DNA of 15,084 nt from CAZWIT01 sp964533435 (GCA_964533435.1 CAZHLU010000022.1:1-15084), one strand, 5' to 3'; positions 1 through 7,741 are shown, counted from the first letter of the stretch. Notes: generated by a model not told the origin, from the sequence alone. Made by a program: numbers and translations.

Positions 1-1
1 A

Positions 2-280
2 GCCCAAATTTTGCCTACTCGTAAAACTAATACTTTGACCAGGCCAGAAAAGAAAAAATTGTATCAAGCCTGTGAGTTTATTATTACCAAAGCTATAAAA
101 CATCGTGGTACTACTTTTAGTGATTATCGTGATAGTAAAGGTGAGGCTGGTAATTTTGTAAAATATTTAAAGGTTTACGGCCGTAAAAATTTAATTTGTC
201 TACGTTGTCATCAAAGTAAGATTAAGAAAATAAAAGCTAGTGGACGCGGTACTCATTATTGCCCAAATTGTCAAAAATAG
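2..280 (+). CDS. mutM: Formamidopyrimidine-DNA glycosylase (MutM/Fpg), C-terminal part, 5' truncated
   Basis: This is the last 92 codons of a base-excision-repair glycosylase/AP lyase that removes oxidised purines such as 8-oxoguanine. The frame is open from base 2, so the gene starts outside the window; the TTG at 11 is an internal leucine codon, not a start. The visible part carries the end of the helix-two-turn-helix region, the family signature GTTFSDYRDSKGEAGNF, the KVYGR segment, and the C-terminal zinc finger with CLRC and CPNC pairs. The GRGTHYCPNCQ stretch contains the conserved DNA-contacting arginine and ends two residues before the stop, as in full-length Fpg. The catalytic N-terminal proline lies outside the window. 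The zinc-finger pattern makes the assignment nearly certain. Confidence 0.95.
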   Translation, partial: AQILPTRKTNTLTRPEKKKLYQACEFIITKAIKHRGTTFSDYRDSKGEAGNFVKYLKVYGRKNLICLRCHQSKIKKIKASGRGTHYCPNCQK

Positions 281-297
281 GCCTATTTTAGCTATTC

Positions 298-331
298 TTG
301 ACTTTTTCTTAATTATATGACATAATATAAT
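298..331 (+). promoter_or_regulatory. Promoter of the SPFH-like membrane protein gene
   Basis: TTGACT (298-303) is followed after 17 bases by CATAAT (321-326) with an extended TG (TGACATAAT). A TATAAT overlaps at 326-331 but would need a 22-base spacer. Predicted start of transcription is about 333-338, giving a leader of about 100 bases. Confidence 0.7.
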
Positions 332-342
332 GTTCGCTTAAC

Positions 343-371
343 GATCACACGCTTTACTGTAAGCGTTGATC
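343..371 (+). promoter_or_regulatory. 5'-terminal leader hairpin of the SPFH-like gene
   Basis: GATCA-C-ACGCTT (343-354) pairs with AAGCGT-TGATC (361-371). This gives 11 base pairs with one bulged C and a TACTGT loop. It lies within about 5-10 bases of the predicted transcript start. No T-tract follows, so it is not a terminator. A role in mRNA stability is inferred. Confidence 0.65.
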
Positions 372-399
372 TTTGACACTCCACAGGAAAGTCAACAAT

Positions 400-428
400 A
401 GCTCTACCAAGAGCTGCAATCAGGAGGT
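400..428 (+). promoter_or_regulatory. Second leader hairpin and strong Shine-Dalgarno
   Basis: AGCTCT (400-405), loop ACCA, AGAGCT (410-415) forms a perfect short hairpin. Six bases after it comes AGGAGGT (422-428), five bases before the ATG at 434. This near-perfect ribosome binding site decides the start. It is the only one of this strength in front of a gene in the window. Confidence 0.75.
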
Positions 429-433
429 TAGAC

Positions 434-1798
434 ATGCAAGAGCTTTGGAAAGCTGCTGTGGCATGGGTCACGGCACACTGGTTTGACCTGGCTATGGCAG
501 GTGTCGCCATTTTCGTTCTCAAGGGTCTGTTTCGGCAGCCCTTGGACGATCGTGGTCGCCTGATCAAGGATCCCAATAAGCGGCCGTCCAAGTACGGTTG
601 GTTGTTGGGCACTGGCCTGGTCAGCGCCTATTTTGCAGTGCGTATTTTTGGTAATGTTGGTCTGGAAAACTTCAAGGGCATTTCGGCCATGAAGTTTGTC
701 TGGTCGCTTTTGATTCTTGCCTTTTACGCTGTGCTTTTCTATATTGCTAATAAGAAGGAATTTACTGGGCAGACCATCTATCTGCGTGGCCTTTACGGCT
801 CTATCGCTTGGAGCCTGAGCCTGGTAATCTTTATCTTCTTTGGTTTTAGCTGGTGGGCTTTGGCTTTGGCCATTTTTGGTCTTGCTCTTAGGCATGCCTA
901 CACCGTGCCTAACCGTAGGCGTGGCGTTGGTGTTTGGTTCGGTAAGTGGCTGGTCCGAAGGGACGTAGGAGATCGTCCGGACACGCCTAGCTACCACCGG
1001 ACAATCTGGACTAACCGCAATGTTTGTCTGGAGCCTGGCCTGACCTTTTTGATCCTGCCTTTTGATATGCCGGGTTGGGATATCAGGATCGTTATCGACG
1101 AACTTCGCTATGTAGGCACGCGGAAGAAACCCGAGTTTACTCCGGAGTTCAATGCTAAACCCAATCCGGAAGTCAAAGATGAGGTTACCGGTAAGGTCAT
1201 CTCAAAAGCTGATCCGATTGGTGGTATAGTCAAATTTCAGTATTTTGGGCGTTTTCGTACAGGCAAGAATTTGTCGCGTTTGCGCAAATTGCCGGACGAT
1301 GTTCGGGAACATCCCGAAGATCATGTTGTAGCTAGGGTTATCAAATGTTTGCGTTTTTTTGCTGGGCAATACACTGTTGCTGAGCATTTGTCTTTGAAGA
1401 ATACGGTAGAATATAAAAATGGTCTTAAGGTAATAATGGAAGAAATGTACGAGGATGTGGCTAATGAATTTGCTGTTGACGAGATCTACTTTGAAGTTCT
1501 TGATCCCGAGCCCTCTGATGCGGTTAGGCAAGAGGTTGAGAAAGTTGCAGCCGCTGATCAGAAGATCATTTCCAGGCGTAAGCTTGGTGAAGCAGCTGGT
1601 GCAGAAATCGGAGCGCAGATTGACGCTGTTGAAAAGCGTATGCAGACTCCGGCAGGTGCTGCTGCTATGGCTGCTTTGATCGAGATGAAGCGTGCTGAGA
1701 ATGCGCGCACTATCGTGGTTGATCGTTCGCTCGGCGGAGCAGCTGCCAAGCTCTTTGGTAGCGAAGGCGAGTCATCGCCCAAGCCGCCGAAAAAGTAG
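434..1798 (+). CDS. Polytopic membrane protein with SPFH/band-7-like domain
   Basis: The protein has 454 residues. Hydrophobic segments near residues 12-30, 57-75, 88-107 and 124-155 form an N-terminal membrane part. A cytoplasmic region (about 158-360) follows that resembles an SPFH/prohibitin core: GVGVWFG, then the LEPGL..LILPFD pattern, then the helical stretch around YKNGLKVIMEEMYEDVANEF. Residues about 360-435 are an alanine/glutamate-rich helix typical of SPFH proteins, and the tail is proline/lysine-rich. Known SPFH proteins scaffold membrane microdomains or regulate membrane proteases, but no specific role can be given here. Sampled stretches are about half G+C, against roughly a third in neighbours. 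Leucine is often CTG and GCC/CGT/CGC are common. With its own promoter, strong ribosome site and terminator it looks like an independent, highly expressed or acquired gene. Membrane location is confident; the SPFH label is moderate. Confidence 0.8.
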   Translation: MQELWKAAVAWVTAHWFDLAMAGVAIFVLKGLFRQPLDDRGRLIKDPNKRPSKYGWLLGTGLVSAYFAVRIFGNVGLENFKGISAMKFVWSLLILAFYAVLFYIANKKEFTGQTIYLRGLYGSIAWSLSLVIFIFFGFSWWALALAIFGLALRHAYTVPNRRRGVGVWFGKWLVRRDVGDRPDTPSYHRTIWTNRNVCLEPGLTFLILPFDMPGWDIRIVIDELRYVGTRKKPEFTPEFNAKPNPEVKDEVTGKVISKADPIGGIVKFQYFGRFRTGKNLSRLRKLPDDVREHPEDHVVARVIKCLRFFAGQYTVAEHLSLKNTVEYKNGLKVIMEEMYEDVANEFAVDEIYFEVLDPEPSDAVRQEVEKVAAADQKIISRRKLGEAAGAEIGAQIDAVEKRMQTPAGAAAMAALIEMKRAENARTIVVDRSLGGAAAKLFGSEGESSPKPPKK

Positions 1799-1820
1799 GC
1801 TTTTCCTAGGAGGTAATTTC

Positions 1821-1876
1821 AAGCAACCCCATCCTGTTCACAAAAACAGGGTACAATGGGGTTGCTTTTTTATTTT
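1821..1876 (+). terminator. Rho-independent terminator of the SPFH-like gene
   Basis: AAGCAACCCCAT (1821-1832) pairs with ATGGGGTTGCTT (1856-1867). An inner stem CCTGTT/AACAGG (1833-1838/1845-1850) extends it. A T-tract with one A follows. Very strong. Confidence 0.93.
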
Positions 1877-1890
1877 TAAAATGGCATAAT
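1862..1890 (+). promoter_or_regulatory. Promoter of the DUF5663-like/LysM cluster
   Basis: TTGCTT (1862-1867) and CATAAT (1885-1890) are separated by 17 bases, with extended TGG before the -10. The -35 lies inside the descending arm of the preceding terminator, so one unit ends exactly where the next begins. Predicted start is about 1897. Confidence 0.55.
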
Positions 1891-1924
1891 TAAAATAGCT
1901 AAATTATTTTTTAAAATAAAAATT

Positions 1925-2230
1925 ATGCCACAACAAGAATTTGATTTAATAAAAGAATTTGGTTTAGAAAAATTGCCAGATGATCAAAAGGCAGCTTTGC
2001 AAATCAAAATCATTGATTTAATCGACAGTCGTTTTAATAGATTAATATTAGAACGTTTGAGTGAAGCAGATAAGCTAGAATTAGATCAAATTTTAGCTAA
2101 AGGTGACCCAGAAGCAATGAATGCTTTGGTAAGTTCAAAAGTACCAGATTATGCTGAGATCTATGATCGAGTGATTGCTGATTTAAAAGTAGAAGTTCTA
2201 GAAATGCGTGACGCATTGTTACAAGCTTAA
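1925..2230 (+). CDS. DUF5663-like small acidic helical protein
   Basis: This 101-residue protein has no signal peptide or membrane segment. The layout matches my memory of DUF5663: a start like KEFGLEKLPDDQK, then a DLIDSRFNRLILERLSEADKLEL stretch (an R..LI..R.LSE.DK.E pattern), then a GDPEAM turn, a KVPDYAEI motif and a C-terminal helix. Function is unknown. The start ATG is preceded by an A-rich tract (AAAATAAAAATT) with no Shine-Dalgarno. It is first in a tight three-gene cluster with the 55-residue and LysM-like proteins. Family naming is from recall of motif spacing and was not searched. Confidence 0.8.
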   Translation: MPQQEFDLIKEFGLEKLPDDQKAALQIKIIDLIDSRFNRLILERLSEADKLELDQILAKGDPEAMNALVSSKVPDYAEIYDRVIADLKVEVLEMRDALLQA

Positions 2231-2251
2231 TATTTTAATTTAAGCTTTTTT
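2223..2251 (+). terminator. Possible attenuator or weak terminator after the DUF5663-like gene
   Basis: AAGCTTAA (2223-2230, overlapping the stop codon) pairs with TTAAGCTT (2240-2247) across a 9-base loop. A short T-run follows. The stem is AT-rich, so partial read-through into the next two genes is likely. Confidence 0.5.
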
Positions 2252-2256
2252 AATTT

Positions 2257-2424
2257 ATGACCAATCAAGAAAAAATTGAGCGTATCCGTGATATATATGT
2301 AGATTTTATTTCTTCTTTGAATTTTTTAAAAAAAGAAGCAAATCGTCGCTCAGAAATAAAACTAAAAGCTCATGATAAAATAGAAATTGATGAGCTCTTA
2401 GAAAAAATTAGCAAACATTATTAA
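2257..2424 (+). CDS. Small hypothetical protein, 55 residues
   Basis: An ATG at 2257 opens a 55-codon frame ending TAA at 2422-2424, six bases before the next start. It begins MTNQEKIERIRDIYVDF and ends IDELLEKISKHY. The product is charged and predicted to be nearly all helical, with no membrane segment. It fills the gap between the DUF5663-like and LysM-like genes almost exactly, and its codon use (AAA, GAA, ATA, TTA) matches theirs. I do not recognise a family. It could be a co-translated partner of either neighbour. The compact spacing is the main evidence that it is real. Confidence 0.6.
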   Translation: MTNQEKIERIRDIYVDFISSLNFLKKEANRRSEIKLKAHDKIEIDELLEKISKHY

Positions 2425-2430
2425 AAAATT

Positions 2431-5400
2431 ATGCCAAAAAAAGATCAAAAATTTGGTGACTTAATAGCTGCAGCTGGTGCTAGTGAGCTTAAGAGGCCAA
2501 GCGCCGAGGCTTTAGCGGCTGAAGCAACTGGAGAAGTAAGTGAGGCTGAACTTGCTGCCGAAGCTACTGCTACCATAGAACAAATAGATGATGCAACTAA
2601 AGATGCGGTTAGCGAGATTAGTGCTGGTGGAGAAAACAGAGATTTAGTAAGTCAAGCAGAAGCAGACGCCGAAGCAAGTAAAGCAGCTGTAGAAGCTGTA
2701 GTAGAAACTCCGCTTACATCACCAGAAGCTATTTCTGATTATAAGAAAGCCAAAACTTGGGAAGAGTTTGCTGATATTGTCACAAAAGATATTGCTGATG
2801 CAGAACTGGTTCGCGAACGTATTGAAGCTTATTTACGTGGTGAAATAACTTTAAGAAAAGTGCCATTGGATGCAGATCAGAAAAAAGTTTTAGCTTCTTT
2901 TGCAAAAGATTTTAAAGCAGGTATGACTAATTTTGAGTATGAGGCTAGTATTGATAATACTGAGCTTGATTCTGATGAAGAGGCTTTTGAAAAATTTAAG
3001 GAAAAAAATCCAGAAATTTTAGCATTTATTGAAAAATTAATTGACCCAAATTTGTCTAATGATGATTTTTTAGTTTTAGTTGATAAATTTAATGAATCAG
3101 CATGGGGTCAGATCAAAAAAGAGGGCGAGTATTCAGAAATGTCATGGGATATTGATGATAAACCTGGCCGCAAACTAACTTTTAAATGGTTCAAAAATGG
3201 CAGAATGACTATGTCGGCTGATATTGCCGAAGAAGTCGTGGTTCCAGAAACCGTTCCCGCAACTCCTACTGAGGCTGAAAAAGAAAAACCAGTGCCTGAA
3301 AAGCCAGCTACAGAAGAAACAGCTACGCCAAAGACTTCACCAGAAGAAGCTGAACCAGCTAGCGGGGAAAATAAGGAATTACCAAGTGATTTAGAAGCAG
3401 CCCGTTTGCAATATGTTGAAGCACTTAGACAGAGAAAATCTTCTTTTAGTGCCAAGAGAAAAGCTGGTATTGGTAAATTAAAAGAAAAGTCTGAAGAAGA
3501 ATTTCAAGCAATAGTTAAAAACTATCATAGATTACAAAAAGAAGCTTTTTTTCAGCAATTAGCTGAAGAAGGAGTGGAAACGGGTAAAATTACACCAGAA
3601 GTTACTGATCAATATTTAGAATTTTTAAAACAAGAGGAGCAAGCAATAGATAATTTAGCCACTGCTTCGGATCGTAGCCGTTTACAAAAATTTCAAGAAT
3701 GGTGGAAACGTAACTGGAAATTAAGACTAACAGCTGGTGTGGCCATGATGGGCGTTGGTGGTGCTTTGGTTGCCACTGGTGCTGGTGCTGGTTTGGGTGC
3801 TGGTTTATTTGGTGTAGCCAGAGGCGTGATGTCCGGAACTGGTACCTATATGAGCAGTGAAGCCTTTTTGGACAGAAGAACCGAAAGTTTAGGACAAAAG
3901 GGTTTGATTGATCAAGTAGCTGGCACAGGTTTTACCACTAAGGGTAAAGGTAAAAAAATAATTGCCGAAGCTATTGAAAATAAGTTTTTTGAAGATCATA
4001 CAATTGATGAATTAAGACAAGAAATTGCTAGACTTAGAGTAATGAGTTTGGATAAGGGTGTAGCAATTGAAAATGCTGGTCGTTTTGGGGCAGATCAAGC
4101 GCCTTTAGTCAGAAATTTGATTGAGACTTATTATAAAAAATTAAGAGAAGAAACCATTGTAGCTGGTAAGGATAAAAAAGTTGTTAGTAAGGGGAAAGAT
4201 GGCGAAGGTAAAGAAAAATCAGAACGTATAGAATTAGGCGAAACCTTGTCTAATCAATTTGATAAAAATATAGAAGCTAATGAAAATACAGTTGTATCAG
4301 AATTAGATAAGCAGAGAATTAAATTCATGCGCCGACAAACAGTATCAGCTGCTCTTGGTATTACTGTTGGCACAGTAGTTGGCTTAAAAGCCTGGGAAAA
4401 AGTGGATCACGCAAAACCAAGTGGTAGCGGTAGTACTTATGAAGACATTAAAAAATTATTTCCCAACGAAGATGCAAGTCAGGCAGACGCTACTGGCGTA
4501 GAAGATCCTTTTAAAGTTGTTATGGCTCAGGCTGAGGCTCATTCGGTAAACAATGTTTTAGAAGTACATAAGGGTGATACAGTTTGGTCACTAGCCAAAG
4601 AACAATTACATCAACGTTTAGGAGCTCAGTTTGATCAACTAGATGAAGCTAGAAGGACTTATTTAATAGATGGTATTAAAGATAAAATTGCTGCCAATCC
4701 ATCAGCTTTTGGTTTACGCGATATTGATCAATTGCAAGTTGGCGATAAAATTGATTTTACAGAAGCTTTTAAAGATCCAGAAATCTTAAAAGAATTACAA
4801 GCACATGCTGCTCAACTTGACCAAGCTGATTTGCAGAATATTATTAGTAATAACGAAGCCTTAAGAGAAGCGGCTAGTCATGGTGTTCATATTACTAGTG
4901 AAAACGTTGATCAGGTAGCTGCTACTATTCGCGAACATGGTGTTGATGCTTTAAATCCTGATGGTAGCTTACGCGCAGTAGCTAAAGTTGCTAAAGAAGC
5001 TGTTCAGGCTAGTGTAGAAAATAATCCTGCTGCTGGTGAAATAGGAGAAAATGCCAAAACAGTAGTAGAATTAGCAAAAGAAACAGCTGATAAATTTATT
5101 GAGAGTCCTGATGCTCAATATAGTAATGATGTTTTTGTTGCTGCTAAATCAGCAGGCACTTTAGATGCGGTATTTAATAAATTAGTTGACAGTGGCAATA
5201 CCGAACAGATTGAACACTTTATTAATGACTGGACCCAAGCAGAAGGATTGAGTGATAATAAGCGAGAAATATTTTTAGGTAGTTTAATGCATAATGATAA
5301 TTTAGAATTAGGTTTAAATGGTCAAATAGAAGCTGGTGATGGCGTTAAGATCTTACAAGAAAATTTAAAAGCTTTTGATGCTACTGTGTTAGATGCTAAT

Positions 5401-5700
5401 GTTCATACTACCGAAGAGGCTCTAAAAGCTTTTGAGGATTTACCAAAAGATGAATGGAGCGCTGTTAGGGTTGGAGATAAATATGCTTTGGTAAGAAAAG
5501 TAGTAGACCATAAATTGTTTTGGCATAAATTACGCTGGTTGGTTAGCTTTAATGCTGATCATAATGCAGAAATGACCATTGGTGATAAAGATTCTTTAGA
5601 AAATATTTTAGCTAACAAGACTTTTGGTTCTAGTGTAGTATCTGAAGTTAAGAAGGTGGTTTCTACTAATTTTAATAATCATCCACCAGCTATGTCTTAA
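2431..5700 (+). CDS. Large membrane protein with glycine-zipper segment and LysM-like domain
   Basis: The product has 1089 residues. Residues 1-100 and about 270-325 are Ala/Glu/Pro-rich and acidic, probably disordered. A charged helical region (about 325-430) leads to a small-residue-rich hydrophobic stretch at 431-465 (GVGGALVATGAGAGLGAGLFG), suited to a glycine-zipper hairpin. A second hydrophobic segment lies at 637-655, after a KFMRRQ positive cluster. Residues about 708-778 look like LysM: LEVHKGDTVWSLAKEQL at one end and LQVGDKIDF at the other, with an unusually long insert between. The rest to 1089 is helical and unrecognised. LysM binds peptidoglycan, which would place the C-terminal part outside the membrane; this topology is inferred. 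The start follows AAAAAATT with no Shine-Dalgarno. A structural surface or envelope role is plausible, and no enzyme motif is visible. Confidence 0.85.
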   Translation: MPKKDQKFGDLIAAAGASELKRPSAEALAAEATGEVSEAELAAEATATIEQIDDATKDAVSEISAGGENRDLVSQAEADAEASKAAVEAVVETPLTSPEAISDYKKAKTWEEFADIVTKDIADAELVRERIEAYLRGEITLRKVPLDADQKKVLASFAKDFKAGMTNFEYEASIDNTELDSDEEAFEKFKEKNPEILAFIEKLIDPNLSNDDFLVLVDKFNESAWGQIKKEGEYSEMSWDIDDKPGRKLTFKWFKNGRMTMSADIAEEVVVPETVPATPTEAEKEKPVPEKPATEETATPKTSPEEAEPASGENKELPSDLEAARLQYVEALRQRKSSFSAKRKAGIGKLKEKSEEEFQAIVKNYHRLQKEAFFQQLAEEGVETGKITPEVTDQYLEFLKQEEQAIDNLATASDRSRLQKFQEWWKRNWKLRLTAGVAMMGVGGALVATGAGAGLGAGLFGVARGVMSGTGTYMSSEAFLDRRTESLGQKGLIDQVAGTGFTTKGKGKKIIAEAIENKFFEDHTIDELRQEIARLRVMSLDKGVAIENAGRFGADQAPLVRNLIETYYKKLREETIVAGKDKKVVSKGKDGEGKEKSERIELGETLSNQFDKNIEANENTVVSELDKQRIKFMRRQTVSAALGITVGTVVGLKAWEKVDHAKPSGSGSTYEDIKKLFPNEDASQADATGVEDPFKVVMAQAEAHSVNNVLEVHKGDTVWSLAKEQLHQRLGAQFDQLDEARRTYLIDGIKDKIAANPSAFGLRDIDQLQVGDKIDFTEAFKDPEILKELQAHAAQLDQADLQNIISNNEALREAASHGVHITSENVDQVAATIREHGVDALNPDGSLRAVAKVAKEAVQASVENNPAAGEIGENAKTVVELAKETADKFIESPDAQYSNDVFVAAKSAGTLDAVFNKLVDSGNTEQIEHFINDWTQAEGLSDNKREIFLGSLMHNDNLELGLNGQIEAGDGVKILQENLKAFDATVLDANVHTTEEALKAFEDLPKDEWSAVRVGDKYALVRKVVDHKLFWHKLRWLVSFNADHNAEMTIGDKDSLENILANKTFGSSVVSEVKKVVSTNFNNHPPAMS

Positions 5701-5725
5701 TAAGACAATTTATAAATATTTTTAA

Positions 5726-5759
5726 AAAATTGCCTCCATGATTATTTGGGGGCAATTTT
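5726..5759. terminator. Bidirectional terminator between LysM-like gene and dus
   Basis: A 12-base-pair stem: AAAATTGCCTCC (5726-5737) against GGGGGCAATTTT (5748-5759), including one T-G pair, with a 10-base loop. A- and T-runs flank it, so it works in both directions for the convergent genes. It overlaps the dus stop codon. Confidence 0.88.
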
Positions 5760-6729
5760 AGATATTTTTAAATATTTTTTCTACTTCCTGAGGATTATTT
5801 ACTGCTACTAACTGTTGTCTTAAATTTGAGGCTTCCGGATGACCTTTGACGTAAAATAATAAATGTTTGCGCATCTCTTTAAAACCTTTTTCCCCCTTAT
5901 CTTCATAAAGTAATTCAGCGTGTTTTATGGCAGCTGCTTTTATTTCTGGCCAGCTGATTTCTTGGTATTTACCAGTTTCTAAGTAGTCTCTAATTTGTTT
6001 GAATAGCCAAGGTTGGCCATAAAGTGAGCGTGATAAGGCAATACCGTCGGCTTGGGTGTACTTTAGGTCATTAACAACTGATTCAATAGTTTGAAAGGAA
6101 CCGTTTATTAAGAAAATGCCTTTAGTAAAAGCTGAACGAATTTTTTTTAGCATTTCTAAATCAACTGGCCCAGTAAAAGGTGTTTCATAAGTGCGTCCAT
6201 GTATAACAACGGCGGCAATAGGGAATTCTTCTAGGCTAGCTAGTAGATCTAAAGCTGTAATATTGCCTTTATTTGGTTCACCTTTAATAGTATTTAAACT
6301 AATGCGACTTTTGATAGATACTGGTATAGAAACACTAGCACAAGTATTACTGACAATATTTTTTACAGTATCCATGTTTCTTAGTAGACAAATGCCACCA
6401 CCATGTCCAGCTACTTTTTTGGCTGGGCAGCCAAAATTTATATCAATACCATCAAATCCAAGATCTTCTATTATTTTAGCAGCCTTGGGATAAAGATCAG
6501 CCCTTCTGCCAAAAATTTGAGCTACTATTGGTTTTTCGGTTTTTTTATATCTTAATAATTCTAAAGTTTTTTTGCTATCATAATACAGAGCATCAACTGA
6601 AACAAATTCGGTGTGCACTACTTGAGCACCATAAGATTTACACATTTGACGCCAAGCCGAATCAGTAATGCCAGCCATGGGCGTGGTTGTTAAGATTGGT
6701 TTTTGCAGTTTTTGCCAAAAATTAGCCAT
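5758..6729 (-). CDS. dus: tRNA-dihydrouridine synthase (Dus family)
   Basis: This FMN-dependent enzyme reduces specific uridines in tRNA to dihydrouridine. The 323 residues cover the normal family length. Diagnostic elements in order are PMAGITDSAWR (17-27), HTEFVS (39-44), QIFG (71-74), DGIDINFGCPAKKV (93-106) with the catalytic cysteine C101, PVSIKSR (136-142) with K140, IHGRT (176-180) and INGS (208-211). These form the TIM-barrel FMN and substrate sites, and a helical C-terminal domain follows. It is closest in style to DusB/general bacterial Dus, but the subtype and target position cannot be assigned from sequence alone. The gene runs alone on the minus strand with its own promoter at 6766-6794. 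The leader carries a hairpin, and the start follows TTTTATATAAAATT with no Shine-Dalgarno. Confidence 0.96.
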   Translation of the reverse strand: MANFWQKLQKPILTTTPMAGITDSAWRQMCKSYGAQVVHTEFVSVDALYYDSKKTLELLRYKKTEKPIVAQIFGRRADLYPKAAKIIEDLGFDGIDINFGCPAKKVAGHGGGICLLRNMDTVKNIVSNTCASVSIPVSIKSRISLNTIKGEPNKGNITALDLLASLEEFPIAAVVIHGRTYETPFTGPVDLEMLKKIRSAFTKGIFLINGSFQTIESVVNDLKYTQADGIALSRSLYGQPWLFKQIRDYLETGKYQEISWPEIKAAAIKHAELLYEDKGEKGFKEMRKHLLFYVKGHPEASNLRQQLVAVNNPQEVEKIFKNI

Positions 6730-6739
6730 AATTTTATAT

Positions 6740-6763
6740 AAAATCCCACTCTAGTGGGATTTT
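6740..6763 (-). terminator. CorA terminator / dus leader hairpin
   Basis: AAAATCCCACT (6740-6750) and AGTGGGATTTT (6753-6763) form a perfect inverted repeat, followed on the minus strand by a T-rich ATTTTATAT. It sits downstream of corA, so it can end that transcript. It also lies at the predicted 5' end of the dus mRNA, only 10 bases before the dus start. Confidence 0.75.
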
Positions 6764-6765
6764 TA

Positions 6766-6794
6766 TTTATATCATATTTTATTGACTTTGCCAA
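6766..6794 (-). promoter_or_regulatory. dus promoter
   Basis: On the minus strand TTGGCA (6794-6789), a 17-base spacer and TATAAA (6771-6766) with extended TGA before it. Predicted start is about 6759, inside the hairpin that also terminates corA. Confidence 0.6.
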
Positions 6795-6799
6795 TGTCT

Positions 6800-7723
6800 C
6801 TAGAGCCAGTCTTTGCGACGAAAAAAATTAACAAGAATAAGCATGATCAAGACCATTATTGAGAAAATAATATAAAAATCATAAGGTGTGCCAATAATAG
6901 GCATATGTTGAGCATTCATGCCAAAGGTAGTAGCTATTAGGTTGGCTGGTATTAAAATTACAGAAATAATAGTTAAAACACGCATGATTTCATTTAATTT
7001 AAAAGAAATCAAGGATTCATTAGTTTCATGAAAGGCATTAATATTTTCTTTTTGGGTTTCTAAAATATCCCAAATATCTTTAGTCCTATCTAAAATATTT
7101 GAAAAATAGACATTAGTTTTGTCAGGCATGAAAAATTTAGCACCAGTAGCCATCAATTTTTTAATAATGGTTTTGTGGGCTTGCATTATTTTTCGGAAAT
7201 TAACAATATTTCTTTTTATATTTAATATTTCTTTAGCTACTTGTTTTTCTTTGCCACTAAATATAGATTGTTCTACATTTTGAATATCTTGGCTAACATG
7301 GTCAAGCATTGGCATCGTATAGTTTTGGAGACGATGTAAGATTTCATAAAGCAAATAAGCAGCATGTGGGTACTGCATATATTGATCTTGGCTATATTCA
7401 CTATTTTTTACTTCTTGAAAAAAGTTATCCAAAGTTGGTATTAGGCCATCGCTAATGGTAATTAAATATTTAGGGCCAATAAAAAAATCTAATTCACTAG
7501 ACTTTATTTCTTTATTTTGTCTATCATAGTAGGGGAAGGTTAAAATAAAGAAAATATAATTAGTATATTCACTCATTTGCGGTCTTTGGATATTAATTAA
7601 ACAATCTTCTATGTCCAAAGGGTGAAAATTATATTCATTTTTGAGGTAATCCATGTCTTTGGGACTTGGCTTGTTGATATGGATCCAAAGTAAATTTTTT
7701 GTTTTTATTCTATTTAGGGGCAT
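6800..7723 (-). CDS. corA: CorA-type divalent-cation transporter
   Basis: This is an inner-membrane pentameric channel family that takes up Mg2+ (some members Co2+ or Zn2+). At 307 residues it is a normal CorA length. The soluble N-terminal alpha/beta part (1-about 135) leads to the long stalk helix (about 145-248). TM1 is at about 249-267, the pore signature GMN at 268-270 (TTFGMN), and TM2 at about 281-301, ending in the basic tail FFRRKDWL. The loop after GMN reads AQHMPIIG, so the acidic residue of the common MPE motif is missing. That may affect ion capture or selectivity; this is inference. It is transcribed leftward from a promoter back-to-back with that of the fts-type operon. The start follows an A-rich tract with no Shine-Dalgarno. 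Confidence 0.95.
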   Translation of the reverse strand: MPLNRIKTKNLLWIHINKPSPKDMDYLKNEYNFHPLDIEDCLINIQRPQMSEYTNYIFFILTFPYYDRQNKEIKSSELDFFIGPKYLITISDGLIPTLDNFFQEVKNSEYSQDQYMQYPHAAYLLYEILHRLQNYTMPMLDHVSQDIQNVEQSIFSGKEKQVAKEILNIKRNIVNFRKIMQAHKTIIKKLMATGAKFFMPDKTNVYFSNILDRTKDIWDILETQKENINAFHETNESLISFKLNEIMRVLTIISVILIPANLIATTFGMNAQHMPIIGTPYDFYIIFSIMVLIMLILVNFFRRKDWL

Positions 7724-7741
7724 ATTTTTTTATTTGCTTAT

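Noticed and set aside
313..612. 99-residue minus-strand open frame
   Set aside because: Antisense to the leader and start of the SPFH-like gene, with no start signal or recognisable product.
428..997. 189-residue minus-strand open frame
   Set aside because: Exactly antisense to the SPFH-like gene. The high G+C of that gene keeps stops rare on the other strand.
1808..1816. AGGAGGTAA after the SPFH-like stop codon, as if for a second gene
   Set aside because: No start codon with a usable frame follows before the terminator. At most a remnant.
2431..5700. Antisense 115-residue frame at 3108-3455
   Set aside because: Shadow of the low-complexity Glu/Pro/Ala region of the LysM-like gene.
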